From: Chryseobacterium defluvii
Lineage (GTDB): Bacteria > Bacteroidota > Bacteroidia > Flavobacteriales > Weeksellaceae
Length of the DNA: 64,000 nucleotides
Direction of reading: 5' to 3'
Assembly (NCBI RefSeq): GCF_003634775.1
Contig: NZ_RBXB01000002.1
Coordinates: 992,001 to 1,056,000 of the forward strand
Made by a program: the position numbers and the translations under genes. Below are positions 42,599-51,665 of the stretch, piece after piece; the stretch's first letter is position 1; every line of letters starts with the position of its first letter. The notes below the pieces were generated by a model, which searched no databases, was not told the origin of the DNA, and saw only the letters and a program-made list of their open reading frames with translations.

Positions 42599-43210
42599 AT
42601 GAAGATTAAACAAATTCCTGGTGTTCCTATCCAGAAAAGTGGAGGCTTTCACGATACTGAGAGTCGGAAAGATTATGATACGCCATCAGTTGCTTCGGAA
42701 AAATTTGATATTTTAAAAGAAAGATTTTTTTCCATTAATCAATGGAAAAGTTTTAGCGGAGCTGTTTTTGCAGACTTTACACTGTATAACTCCAATGGCA
42801 ATCCTATTAAACAACTGCCGGAAGTAGGGGATTTTATAAGAATCGATATTCCAGGTCCGGGAGAAACCGAAGCAAAGGGTTACGACTGGGTTGAGATCAT
42901 CAATATCTCTCATCAGCAGGCAGATGAGTCCGAATCTTATATAATGACCTGCCGGCCTTCACAAATTCCCGGTATTACTAATAATTCACATATTGCTCAT
43001 TTTTATTCCCAGGCATCGACGTCTACATTTATGATCCAAAGAGAAGGGTCACTTATCAAAGCCGGAATTTACGGAAGGAATGAAAAGCCTAATTTCAATG
43101 CCCGTTTTATTGATAAAATAAGAAATCTTCTGATTGCTCTGGGAGGCATGTGCGGATTTTCAAAAATTCAATGGAAAAGCCTCACAGATGGGCTGCTGGA
43201 TTTTACCTGA
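42599..43210 (+). CDS. Hypothetical protein (203 aa)
   Basis: Not recognised. From ATG 42599 it begins MKIKQIPGVPIQKSGGFHDT. It is soluble, without signal peptide or membrane helix. The middle part contains beta-type segments (VGDFIRIDIPGPGETEAKGYDWVEIINISHQ, YIMTCRPSQIPG) and the end is helical (IDKIRNLLIALGGMCGFSKIQWKSL). The segment about parameters and solvent accessibility resembles a small-molecule- or nucleic-acid-binding domain, but this is weak. A convergent NDH-2 gene follows 17 bases later. Confidence 0.6.
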   Translation: MKIKQIPGVPIQKSGGFHDTESRKDYDTPSVASEKFDILKERFFSINQWKSFSGAVFADFTLYNSNGNPIKQLPEVGDFIRIDIPGPGETEAKGYDWVEIINISHQQADESESYIMTCRPSQIPGITNNSHIAHFYSQASTSTFMIQREGSLIKAGIYGRNEKPNFNARFIDKIRNLLIALGGMCGFSKIQWKSLTDGLLDFT

Positions 43211-43227
43211 ACAGTTTACTTTCCCGG

Positions 43228-44496
43228 TTATTTACTGGTGTTATTACGCTTCGGATAGAGAATCAAGCGGATGGAAGGGTTATTGGTGATGAATAGCCGT
43301 AACCACTCCAAGGCAAGCCGGATCTTATTTCTGAACCCAACCAGCGGGAGAATATGGATAAACAACCATGTTAACCATGCAATAAATCCTTTGAATGAAA
43401 ATTTAGGAAGATCAACCACTGCGTTAAACTTCGATATAATTGCCATGCTTCCCTTATTATTATACCGGAAAGGATTCAATACTTTTTCGTCCTCAATTCG
43501 CTTAAAATTATTTCCAAGGTTTTTGGCCTGCTGGATGGCAACCTGTGCAAGTTGCGGATGACCTTTCGGGTATTCTTTTTCTGTGAGCTGAAGACAAATA
43601 TCCCCTAAAGCATAAATGTTTTCTGTACCCAGTACTTTGTTATAGCCATCCACAAGTATTCTTCTGCCCCGGTCTATACTTTTTTCCGGTAATCCGGGAA
43701 CTTCCCGTCCTATCACCCCGGATGTCCATATTAACGTTTCTGTGGGAATCGTTTTTCCGTCGGATAATATTACTTTTCCATCCGCATAATCTTTAACGGA
43801 TACATTGAGAAGGATTTTAACTCCCAGCTTTTCCAATGTTTGATAAGCAGTTTCCTGTGCCATCTCACTCATCGAAGAAAGTAAATTCGGAAGGGTATCA
43901 ATAAGGTACAAATTAGAAAGTCCTAGCTTGATTTCCGGATATTCCTTTTCGGCAATATATCTTCCCATTTCGGCCAGCATTCCCGCTAATTCCACACCGG
44001 TAGGACCTCCGCCGGCAATCACTACATTCTGAAGCTTTTCAGCTGCTTTCACATCTTTGTTACGGGCGGCTTCCTCAAGATTTAAAAGCATATAGTTCCT
44101 TAAATAAAGAGCTTCTTCTATATTTTTCATCGGAAGGGCGTAGCGTTTTACATTTTCCATTCCAAAAAAATTGGGTTCTGTGCCTAAAGCCAAAACCAAA
44201 TAGTCATATTTTAAATTTCCCGTATCGGTTTCAATGGTTTTGCTTTCCGAATGAACCTTCAGCAGGTTTCCCATATGGAAGTGTATATTATCATACTTGG
44301 AAATAAGTTTACGGAACGGATAACTGATGTTAGATGCTTCTATAAAAGAAGTCGCAACCTGATAAATAAGGGGTGGAAAAAAGTGATAATTATTTTTATC
44401 TACCAGAGTAACCCTGAATCGGCTGTCGTTCCTTAAAGATTTAATCAGGTTGATTCCTGCAAATCCTCCGCCTACGATGATCACGTGCTTTTTCAT
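43228..44496 (-). CDS. ndh: Type II NADH dehydrogenase (NDH-2)
   Basis: 422 residues. Two Rossmann motifs, VGGGFAGINL at the N-terminus and VIAGGGPTGVELAGMLAE, bind FAD and NADH, and FPPLIYQVATSFIEASNISYP is typical of NDH-2. A C-terminal amphipathic or membrane-binding region includes AWLTWLFIHILPLVGFRNKIRLALEWLRLFITN. It oxidises NADH and reduces quinone without proton pumping. It is divergent from an aldo/keto reductase gene with 112 bp between. Confidence 0.93.
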   Translation of the reverse strand: MKKHVIIVGGGFAGINLIKSLRNDSRFRVTLVDKNNYHFFPPLIYQVATSFIEASNISYPFRKLISKYDNIHFHMGNLLKVHSESKTIETDTGNLKYDYLVLALGTEPNFFGMENVKRYALPMKNIEEALYLRNYMLLNLEEAARNKDVKAAEKLQNVVIAGGGPTGVELAGMLAEMGRYIAEKEYPEIKLGLSNLYLIDTLPNLLSSMSEMAQETAYQTLEKLGVKILLNVSVKDYADGKVILSDGKTIPTETLIWTSGVIGREVPGLPEKSIDRGRRILVDGYNKVLGTENIYALGDICLQLTEKEYPKGHPQLAQVAIQQAKNLGNNFKRIEDEKVLNPFRYNNKGSMAIISKFNAVVDLPKFSFKGFIAWLTWLFIHILPLVGFRNKIRLALEWLRLFITNNPSIRLILYPKRNNTSK

Positions 44497-44608
44497 AGTA
44501 TGTATATTGAAATGGTAGTAAGTAATACTTCAATAATAAGACCAAATCATTCTCAATTACATTAAGTCTGCATGATGTTTGCTGATTATTCATCAACCCA
44601 ATCTAAAT

Positions 44609-45604
44609 ATGAATATGAAAACAGACATTTTAACAGAAAAGCACAGACTAGGATTAGGAGGAGTGGCTATAGGAACCGCCTTCGAGAATATTACGGATGA
44701 ACAGGCTCATGAAGTTCTGCAAAAAGCCTGGGATCTTGGAATAAGATATTACGATACCTCTCCATGGTACGGCCTCACAAAAAGTGAAAGGAGATTCGGA
44801 GAATTTCTTAAGACCCAAAGCAGGAAAGATTTTGTTTTCTCAACAAAAATAGGAAGGTTATTCGCAGAAGTACCAGAATCTGAAGTTCCGCCAACGATGT
44901 GGAAAAACCCTTTACATTTTGATTTTGAACATAACTATACTGCCGATGCGGTCATAAAATCTATTGAAGACAGCCTGCAAAGAACCGGCCTGGATTATAT
45001 AGATATTGTATACGTTCATGATCTATCCGAAGACCAGGTAGGGGACAGGTATCCTTATTTTCTGGACCAGGCTAAAAAAGGAGCATTTAAAATTCTTTCC
45101 GAACTTCGCAGCCAGGGTGTCATCAAAGCATGGGGGATGGGTGTGAACAAAATTGATCCTATTCTGGACTGTCTGGAAGCTGCTGATCCGGATGTATGCC
45201 TTTCTGCAACACAGTATTCTATTTTAGAGCATGAGGAAGCGGTCGACAGATTGCTTCCCGCTGTACGGAAAGCAGGAGTGAAGCTTGTTTCCGGTGCCGG
45301 ATATAATTCAGGATTTATAGGTGGAAAAGAACGGTATAATTACAAAGAAATTATTCCAAAAGGAATGACTGAAAAGCGTGAAAGGATACAGGAAATTGCC
45401 CAAAAATATAATATTGATATTATAGATGCGGCCGTTCATTTTGTATTAGCTGCAGATGAGTTTGCTTCCATTATCCCCGGAGCAAGCAAACCGGAACAGG
45501 TGGAGGATAACGTGAATGCTCTTGAAACAGTAATTCCTGCCGATTTCTGGAAAGAACTAAAAACAGAAAGCCTTATTTACGAAAAGGCACAGGTTCCACT
45601 GTAA
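44609..45604 (+). CDS. Aldo/keto reductase
   Basis: 331 residues from ATG 44609; the earlier TTG 44579 is not supported. The TIM-barrel motif is YDTSPWYGLTKSERRFGEFL (catalytic Asp, Tyr), with Lys in STKIGRLF and the His segment IVYVHDLSEDQ. It resembles D-threo-aldose 1-dehydrogenase or pyridoxal 4-dehydrogenase subgroups. A strong bidirectional terminator follows. Confidence 0.92.
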   Translation: MNMKTDILTEKHRLGLGGVAIGTAFENITDEQAHEVLQKAWDLGIRYYDTSPWYGLTKSERRFGEFLKTQSRKDFVFSTKIGRLFAEVPESEVPPTMWKNPLHFDFEHNYTADAVIKSIEDSLQRTGLDYIDIVYVHDLSEDQVGDRYPYFLDQAKKGAFKILSELRSQGVIKAWGMGVNKIDPILDCLEAADPDVCLSATQYSILEHEEAVDRLLPAVRKAGVKLVSGAGYNSGFIGGKERYNYKEIIPKGMTEKRERIQEIAQKYNIDIIDAAVHFVLAADEFASIIPGASKPEQVEDNVNALETVIPADFWKELKTESLIYEKAQVPL

Positions 45605-45612
45605 AAAGCAAA

Positions 45613-45644
45613 GAAGAGATCTGAACATTCAGATCTCTTCTTTT
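45613..45644. terminator. Bidirectional hairpin terminator
   Basis: GAAGAGATCTGA and TCAGATCTCTTC form a perfect 12-bp stem with a 4-base loop. It is followed by TTTT on the plus strand and preceded by AAAGCAAAG-type A richness, so it serves both convergent genes. Confidence 0.85.
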
Positions 45645-45660
45645 ACATTTTATATTACTA

Positions 45661-46230
45661 TTACATTGCTTTACTGTTGAGCGCAGTGTCTGCTATTTTT
45701 GTTAACAGCTCATCACATTTTTTCTCTTCATTCAGAGTATCGAGTAAATTCTTCAGGCATTCATCCTCTTTCAGAACTTTAGCATAGGCTGCAAGAGTGC
45801 CATAGGTAGCAATTTCATAATGTTCTACTTTCTGGGCTGCTCCAATAATTCCCACATCTCTCACTGCACCGGGCTCGGTTTCTTCCATAATACTTTTACC
45901 TTCATCCAATAGTCCCTGCATAGCGTCACATTTCTTAGCCTGCGCTTTTTTTCCTAGCGCTGTAAAACAGGCTTCCAGTCTTTCCACGTGCATTTCCGTT
46001 TCGGTAATGTGCTTTTCAATACCCGCTTTAAGCTTTTCGTCTGTAGCGTTTTTATGCATCTTGGGTAATGCCTTCAGTAAAGCTTTTTCAGCCCAATAGA
46101 TATCTTTCAGGGAATCTTCAAACAGATCTTTTAATTGTTTTGAAGCATTCTTTTTAGCAGGAGTCTTCGCTGCTGTTTTAGCCGTTGTTTTTTGTACACT
46201 TGCCTTTTTTGTCGCAGTTTTCGTTTCCAT
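45661..46230 (-). CDS. YciE/YciF (DUF892) protein with Ala/Lys-rich N-terminal tail
   Basis: 189 residues. The first ~30 residues are a KTATKKASVQKTTAKTAAK-type tail resembling histone H1-like sequences, followed by the DUF892 fold (FEDSLKDIYWAEKALLKALPKM, HVERLEACFTALG, AAQKVEHYEIATYGTLAAYA). It is a paralog of the gene at 9642. The tail could bind DNA, giving a Dps-like ferritin linked to chromosome protection; this is inference. Transcribed on the minus strand, convergent with the aldo/keto reductase. Confidence 0.9.
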   Translation of the reverse strand: METKTATKKASVQKTTAKTAAKTPAKKNASKQLKDLFEDSLKDIYWAEKALLKALPKMHKNATDEKLKAGIEKHITETEMHVERLEACFTALGKKAQAKKCDAMQGLLDEGKSIMEETEPGAVRDVGIIGAAQKVEHYEIATYGTLAAYAKVLKEDECLKNLLDTLNEEKKCDELLTKIADTALNSKAM

Positions 46231-46392
46231 ATTAATATAATTTTGTGGTTAATGCCATATAAACTGCAATTATAAGACCAACCCTCTATTTCCGGATACC
46301 ACTTTTTTCAGATTGTTTTTATTTTTATATCAATTCTCCGTAAACCCATTCGTAAAACATTTCGTTAATCGGATAAATTATTATAACTTGCA

Positions 46393-46815
46393 ATGATTAT
46401 GATGTCTAAACGTTGCAAATATGCTTTAAAAGCAATGGTCAGATTAGCCAGAAACTACAATCAAGGCTTTCTGCCCACCTCAGTTATTGCACAAGATGAA
46501 AATATTCCGAAAAAATTTTTAGAACAAATTCTCCTTGAATTAAAAAGAGCAAAACTTGTCAACAGTAAACAGGGAACCGCTGGAGGATATTACTTATTAA
46601 AATCTCCGGATGATGTCTCATTAGCTGATCTTTACCGCATTTTCGATGGCCCTATTGCTTTAACACCCTGTGTTTCCTTAAATTTCTACGAACCCTGTAC
46701 CGATTGTGTAGATGAAGAGTCCTGCTACCTCAGAAATGAGCTCATTAATGTACGTGAAAAAACCAGAAAAAGCATGATGGAAGCTACTTTGACCGCATTT
46801 ATGAAAAAAAAATGA
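46393..46815 (+). CDS. Rrf2-family regulator at the head of the cysteine cluster
   Basis: 140 residues. The winged helix is in KRCKYALKAMVRLARNYNQGFLPTSVIAQDENIPKKFLEQIL, and four Cys near the C-terminal part (about 93, 102, 105 and 111: PCVSLNFYEPCTDCVDEESC) may bind an Fe-S cluster as in IscR. CymR, the cysteine regulator of Bacillus, belongs to the same family but lacks the cluster. The start may be ATG 46393, 46399 or 46402. It lies 84 bases before cysH and most likely controls the sulfur genes. Confidence 0.9.
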   Translation: MIMMSKRCKYALKAMVRLARNYNQGFLPTSVIAQDENIPKKFLEQILLELKRAKLVNSKQGTAGGYYLLKSPDDVSLADLYRIFDGPIALTPCVSLNFYEPCTDCVDEESCYLRNELINVREKTRKSMMEATLTAFMKKK

Positions 46816-46868
46816 TTTTTTTTATTTCTAAATTCTACTAATTTGATAGGATATATAGAATTAATATT

Positions 46869-46876
46869 TATATTTG
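46869..46876 (+). promoter_or_regulatory. -7 promoter box (TATATTTG) before cysH
   Basis: TAnnTTTG match 24 bases before the cysH ATG, with TTTG at 46842-46845 as a -33 element (23 bases between). Confidence 0.6.
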
Positions 46877-46899
46877 CATCAATAAAATTTCAATACTAA

Positions 46900-47613
46900 A
46901 TGGAAAACAGTTTGAAAATAGAGTTTGAAACCTTACTGAAAGATTGGGCCGAGCTATCTTTTCAAGGCGATTTTTTACCTAAACTAATAAACAAATTTCC
47001 CAATAAAATAGTCTTTTCCACAAGCTTCAGCTATGAGGACCAGGTGGTCACACATTTAATTAAAGATCTGGAAGTAGACATTTTCACGCTGGATACCGGA
47101 AGGCTTTTCGAACAGACTTATGAAACCTGGACTTCCACAAAAGCATTTTTCAAAAAAAATATAAAAGCTTATTATCCGGACACGGAAGAGTTGCAAAAAT
47201 TCGTCACAGAAAACGGACCTGATTCTTTTTATCAATCTGTAGAACAAAGAAAAGCATGTTGCAGTATCCGTAAAGTTCACCCACTAAAAAAAGCACTTCA
47301 GGGTTATCATGTATGGATTACCGGATTAAGATCGGAACATTCCCTGAACAGGCAAAATATGCCGCAATTGGAGTGGGATGAGGACAACCAGATCATCAAG
47401 TATCATCCGATCCTTCACTGGACAACGCAAGAAGTGACCGATTATATTCAAAAGCATCAGTTACCCTATAACTATCTTCATAAAAAAGGATTTGCCAGTA
47501 TTGGCTGCGCTCCCTGTACGAGAGCTATTCAGGAGGGGGAGGATTTCAGGGCCGGACGCTGGTGGTGGGAAGATGCCACTAAGAAAGAATGCGGTTTACA
47601 TATTCATCAATAA
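46900..47613 (+). CDS. cysH: APS/PAPS reductase (CysH), Fe-S type
   Basis: 237 residues. Reduces adenylylsulfate to sulfite. The four Fe-S Cys are visible as CC in RKACCSIRKVHPL and C-x-x-C in SIGCAPCTRAIQ, and the catalytic Cys is in the KKECGLHIHQ C-terminus. The CC...CxxC pattern marks the cluster-containing APS-preferring type, consistent with the absence of an APS kinase gene here. PP-loop SFSYEDQVV. First enzyme gene of the cluster. Confidence 0.95.
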   Translation: MENSLKIEFETLLKDWAELSFQGDFLPKLINKFPNKIVFSTSFSYEDQVVTHLIKDLEVDIFTLDTGRLFEQTYETWTSTKAFFKKNIKAYYPDTEELQKFVTENGPDSFYQSVEQRKACCSIRKVHPLKKALQGYHVWITGLRSEHSLNRQNMPQLEWDEDNQIIKYHPILHWTTQEVTDYIQKHQLPYNYLHKKGFASIGCAPCTRAIQEGEDFRAGRWWWEDATKKECGLHIHQ

Positions 47614-47627
47614 AATAAACTAAAAAA

Positions 47628-48536
47628 ATGTCAACATATCAGTTCAATTATTTAGATCAATTAGAATCCGAATCTATTTATATACTAAGGGAAGTAGCGG
47701 GTCAATTTGAACGTCCGGCCTTGCTGTTCAGTGGAGGGAAAGACAGCATTGTATTGGCACATCTGGCTTCAAAGGCATTCCGCTATGGAAAAATCCCTTT
47801 CAAGTTTGTACATATAGATACCGGTCACAACTTCCCGGAAGTCTTACACTTCCGGGATAAGTTGGTGGCTCAGATAGAAGTGGATTTAATCGTCAGAAAA
47901 GTAGAAGATACCATCAGCAAAAGAAAGCTGACAGAGCCTAAAGGAAAATTTCCAAGCAGAAATTGGCTGCAAACATTTACATTACTGGATACCATTGAGG
48001 AATTTGAATTGGATGCCTGCATCGGTGGGGCCCGAAGAGATGAAGAAAAAGCCCGCGCCAAAGAAAGGATTTTTTCGGTCAGGGATGAATTCGGACAATG
48101 GGACCCTAAGCTTCAGCGTCCTGAATTATGGAATATTTTCAACGGAAGAATCCATAAAGGGGAAAACGTAAGGGTTTTTCCCATAAGTAACTGGACAGAA
48201 CTTGATATATGGAATTATATCCGCAGAGAGAGCATAGAACTTCCTTCCATTTATTTTTCTCACGAAAGAGAGGTGATAGATCTCAACGGACAATGGATTG
48301 CCAATTCTCCATACGCAGACTTAGACTCTGATGATATCATTACAACAAAAAAGATCCGCTACCGTACCGTGGGAGATATGACGTGTACTGCAGCGGTGGA
48401 ATCTGATGCCGCTACAATTGACAGGGTAATTGAAGAAATTTTAGCCACCCGGATTTCAGAACGGGGCGAAACAAGAATAGATGACAGAGTTACGGAAGCT
48501 GCCATGGAAGACCGTAAAAAAGGAGGCTATTTTTAA
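47628..48536 (+). CDS. cysD: Sulfate adenylyltransferase subunit 2 (CysD)
   Basis: 302 residues. PP-loop FSGGKDSIVLAHLA binds ATP, with the conserved GGARRDEEKARAKERIFS segment and a C-terminal ERGETRIDDRVTEAAMEDRKKGGYF. It makes APS from sulfate and ATP together with CysN. It begins 14 bases after cysH and is separated from cysN by 95 bases containing an inverted repeat. Confidence 0.97.
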   Translation: MSTYQFNYLDQLESESIYILREVAGQFERPALLFSGGKDSIVLAHLASKAFRYGKIPFKFVHIDTGHNFPEVLHFRDKLVAQIEVDLIVRKVEDTISKRKLTEPKGKFPSRNWLQTFTLLDTIEEFELDACIGGARRDEEKARAKERIFSVRDEFGQWDPKLQRPELWNIFNGRIHKGENVRVFPISNWTELDIWNYIRRESIELPSIYFSHEREVIDLNGQWIANSPYADLDSDDIITTKKIRYRTVGDMTCTAAVESDAATIDRVIEEILATRISERGETRIDDRVTEAAMEDRKKGGYF

Positions 48537-48552
48537 ATATAATTAATACAAT

Positions 48553-48615
48553 ATAATTGATAAATGATTTTAAAATACACAAAAAAGCATGTATCATCTA
48601 TCATTGATCAATTAT
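48553..48615 (+). repeat. Inverted repeat between cysD and cysN
   Basis: ATAATTGATAAATGAT (48553-48568) and ATCATTGATCAATTAT (48600-48615) are complementary with one mismatch over 16 bases. The hairpin could affect mRNA processing or stability between the two subunit genes. Confidence 0.45.
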
Positions 48616-48631
48616 CATTAATGAATAACAT

Positions 48632-49870
48632 ATGGATATTTTAAGATTTATAACTGCAGGAAGTGTCGATGACGGGAAAAGCACCCTTATCGGAAGGCTG
48701 CTTTATGATAGCAAAAGTATATTGCAGGACCAGCTGGAAGTCCTGGAAAAACATTCAAAGAATAAAAATGAAGACGGAGTGGATCTTGCCCTTTTAACAG
48801 ACGGATTACGTGCAGAAAGAGAGCAGGGAATTACGATTGATGTTGCTTACAGATATTTTGCAACTTCAAAAAGAAAGTTCATTATCGCAGATGCCCCCGG
48901 ACACGTTCAGTATACAAGGAATATGATTACCGGTGCTTCTAATTCCGACTTAATGGTTATTCTCATTGATGCCCGTAAAGGAGTTATTGAACAGACAAGA
49001 AGACATTCCATTATTGCATCTCTGCTGAAGCTGAAAAAGGTGGTTGTAGCAATTAACAAAATGGATATGGTGGATTACTCGGAAGAAATTTTTGAAGATA
49101 TAAGGTCAGATTATTCAAAAATTGCGGAAAATCTGGGTCTGAACAATGTGAGCTATTTTCCTATTTCAGCTCTTAAGGGGGATAATATTGTGTCCTTATC
49201 CTCACAGACAGATTGGTATCAGGGGCCTTCTCTGCTGGAATATTTGGAGAATGTGGAACTTAACGAAGATTCTGACAATGGAAACCGTTTCCAGGTTCAA
49301 TATGTTATTCGTCCGCAAACCGAAGATCTGCACGATTATCGTGGATATGCAGGAAAGATTGTAAGCGGTCAGTTTCAGAAAGGAGATACGGTACACGTTC
49401 TTCCGGCAGGCATTACCACTCAGATATCCCGTATTGAAATCAATGGAATTGAAACGGATGAAGCTTTTGAAGGCCAGCCCGTTGTATTGCATATATCGGA
49501 TGATCTCGATATCAGCAGGGGTGACTTCTTTACCACTTCTGAACAGCTTCCTTATGTAGAAAAAGACATAGATGTATTATTATGCTGGCTTGATCAAAAG
49601 TCACTGCAGCCAGGCAATAAATATTTGCTGCAACATCACAGCAGATTATTAAAAGCAGTTGTCAAAGATATTGACTATAAGATTAATGTTAATACCCTAG
49701 TTCAGGAAAAGGCAGAGGGAGAAATAAAGCTTAATGAAATCGTAAAGGTCACCCTCAGAACTGCTCAACCTTTGGTTTTTGACAGTTTTATCAATAATAA
49801 AAGGACAGGATCGGCTATTCTGGTGGATGAAACATCTAATTCAACAGTTGCAGCATGTATAATTCAGTAA
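48632..49870 (+). CDS. cysN: Sulfate adenylyltransferase subunit 1, GTPase (CysN)
   Basis: 412 residues, a GTPase of the EF-Tu family that stimulates APS formation. P-loop TAGSVDDGKSTLIGRLL, switch II DAPGHVQYTRNM, NKMDMVD and SALKG. It lacks the C-terminal APS kinase (CysC) domain found in NodQ-type fusions, which fits direct APS reduction by CysH. It ends 3 bases before cysE. Confidence 0.96.
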   Translation: MDILRFITAGSVDDGKSTLIGRLLYDSKSILQDQLEVLEKHSKNKNEDGVDLALLTDGLRAEREQGITIDVAYRYFATSKRKFIIADAPGHVQYTRNMITGASNSDLMVILIDARKGVIEQTRRHSIIASLLKLKKVVVAINKMDMVDYSEEIFEDIRSDYSKIAENLGLNNVSYFPISALKGDNIVSLSSQTDWYQGPSLLEYLENVELNEDSDNGNRFQVQYVIRPQTEDLHDYRGYAGKIVSGQFQKGDTVHVLPAGITTQISRIEINGIETDEAFEGQPVVLHISDDLDISRGDFFTTSEQLPYVEKDIDVLLCWLDQKSLQPGNKYLLQHHSRLLKAVVKDIDYKINVNTLVQEKAEGEIKLNEIVKVTLRTAQPLVFDSFINNKRTGSAILVDETSNSTVAACIIQ

Positions 49871-49873
49871 GCG

Positions 49874-50704
49874 ATGGAAAAATCAGACTATTTTATTGAA
49901 CGAATTTTCAGGAATAAGAAAAGCAACTCTATTGGATTTTTTGATAAGAATACCACGGAAGTGTTTGTCAAAGAGCTATACAAAGTGCTTTTCCTCCCAC
50001 AGCATATCAATACTGAAGATAAACTGAAAAAAGATTTTGCAAGGCTGCACAATACGCTTTTTAATCTGATCAACAGTATCATCGGTGAGAAAAACCGTGC
50101 TGATAAACTGGCTGATCAGTTTTTTGAGGCCTTACCCGAAATATATGATCAGCTGATCTTAGATGCGGAAGCGATTCTGGAATTTGATCCTGCTACAGAA
50201 TCACCGGAAGAAATTCTTCTGGCTTACCCGGGATATTTTGCAACCTATGTATACCGGATCTCTCATCAGCTTTGGAATCAGGGAATAAGGATACTGCCAC
50301 GTGTCATATCAGAATATGCCCACAGCAAAACAGGAATAGATATTCATCCGGGAGCACAGATAGGAGAATATTTTTTCATTGATCACGGAACCGGAATTGT
50401 GATTGGAGAAACAACCATCATCGGTAATCATGTAAAACTCTATCAAGGAGTAACCCTGGGTGCTTTGCATGTATCCAAAGAAAAAGCCAACCAAAAAAGA
50501 CATCCGAATATTGAGGACCACGTCATTATTTATTCCGGGGCAACCATTTTGGGAGGAGATACCACCATAGGGAGGGAAAGTATTATCGGGGGCAATGTAT
50601 GGATTACTCAAAATGTTCCTTCTTATTCTCTGGTTTATCATAAAAGTGAAATAAAAATCAAGGATAACAGCTCACTGCCTGAGTCGTTACACTTTGTTAT
50701 ATAA
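49874..50704 (+). CDS. cysE: Serine O-acetyltransferase (CysE/SrpH type)
   Basis: 276 residues. A helical N-terminal domain (about 1-150) precedes left-handed beta-helix hexapeptide repeats (GIDIHPGAQIGEYFFIDHGTGIVIGETTIIGN, with catalytic His residues IHPGA and DHGTG). It makes O-acetylserine for CysK. It starts 3 bases after cysN; the length is close to that of longer bacterial and plant-type SAT. Confidence 0.94.
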   Translation: MEKSDYFIERIFRNKKSNSIGFFDKNTTEVFVKELYKVLFLPQHINTEDKLKKDFARLHNTLFNLINSIIGEKNRADKLADQFFEALPEIYDQLILDAEAILEFDPATESPEEILLAYPGYFATYVYRISHQLWNQGIRILPRVISEYAHSKTGIDIHPGAQIGEYFFIDHGTGIVIGETTIIGNHVKLYQGVTLGALHVSKEKANQKRHPNIEDHVIIYSGATILGGDTTIGRESIIGGNVWITQNVPSYSLVYHKSEIKIKDNSSLPESLHFVI

Positions 50705-50732
50705 AATAAAGACAACATAAAATTGAATCGGC

Positions 50733-51644
50733 ATGAAATTCCAAAACACACTAGAAGCAATAGGGAATACACCAGTAGTAAAAATTAATACGCTTTTTAA
50801 TTCAGATCATGAAATCTGGATCAAACTGGAAAAAAGTAATCCGGGAGGAAGCATCAAAGACAGGATTGCATTAGCCATGATAGAAGATGCGGAAGCCAGG
50901 GGATTACTGAACAAAGACAGCGTAATTATAGAGCCTACAAGCGGCAACACAGGAATCGGACTTTCTTTGGTAGCAGCAGTAAAAGGATATAAGCTTATTT
51001 TGGTGATGCCTGAAAGCATGAGTGTGGAACGCCGCAAAATTATGGAAGCCTACGGTGCTGAATTTGTGCTTACTCCAAGGGAAAAAGGAATGAAAGGAGC
51101 CATTGAAAAAGCCAATGAAGTGGCCCGGGAAACTCCCAACTCATGGATTCCTAAACAGTTTGATAACCCCGCTAACGTACAGGTTCATGTGGAAACAACT
51201 GCCCAGGAAATCCTGAATGATTTTCCTGACGGATTGGATTATGTGATTACCGGAGTAGGCACAGGAGGACACATTACGGGAATTGCAAAAGTATTGAAAC
51301 AAAAATACCCGCACATTAAAGTGTTTGCTGTAGAGCCTGAATTATCTCCAGTTTTAAGTGGGGGAGAGCCGGCGCCTCATCCTCTGCAGGGATTAGGAGC
51401 AGGATTTATTCCATCCATTCTGGATACATCTATTCTGGATGGCATCATCAAAGTGGGAAAAGAAGAAGCTTTTGAATATACTCTTAAAGCAGCAAAAAAA
51501 GAAGGCCTTTTTGTCGGAATTTCCACCGGTGCTGCCTTGGCCGCAATAGCAAAGCAGCTTCCCGAAATACCATCAGGATCGAAAATAATAACGATTAACT
51601 ATGATACGGGCGAAAGATATCTGTCCATTGAAGGACTTTTCTAA
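50733..51644 (+). CDS. cysK: Cysteine synthase (O-acetylserine sulfhydrylase)
   Basis: 303 residues, fold-type II PLP enzyme. PLP lysine in [10 protein letters not shown], substrate loop [14 protein letters not shown]-phosphate loop [10 protein letters not shown]. Uses O-acetylserine and sulfide to make cysteine. CysK/CysM cannot be fully separated on sequence; the name cysK is chosen because the neighbouring cysE supplies its substrate. Confidence 0.94.
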   Translation: MKFQNTLEAIGNTPVVKINTLFNSDHEIWIKLEKSNPGGSIKDRIALAMIEDAEARGLLNKDSVIIEPTSGNTGIGLSLVAAVKGYKLILVMPESMSVERRKIMEAYGAEFVLTPREKGMKGAIEKANEVARETPNSWIPKQFDNPANVQVHVETTAQEILNDFPDGLDYVITGVGTGGHITGIAKVLKQKYPHIKVFAVEPELSPVLSGGEPAPHPLQGLGAGFIPSILDTSILDGIIKVGKEEAFEYTLKAAKKEGLFVGISTGAALAAIAKQLPEIPSGSKIITINYDTGERYLSIEGLF

Positions 51645-51665
51645 ACTCTAATACACAGATTTACA

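Noticed and set aside
44579..44608. TTG start for the aldo/keto reductase
   Set aside because: The extension LIIHQPNL has no similarity to the family; ATG 44609 is suitable.
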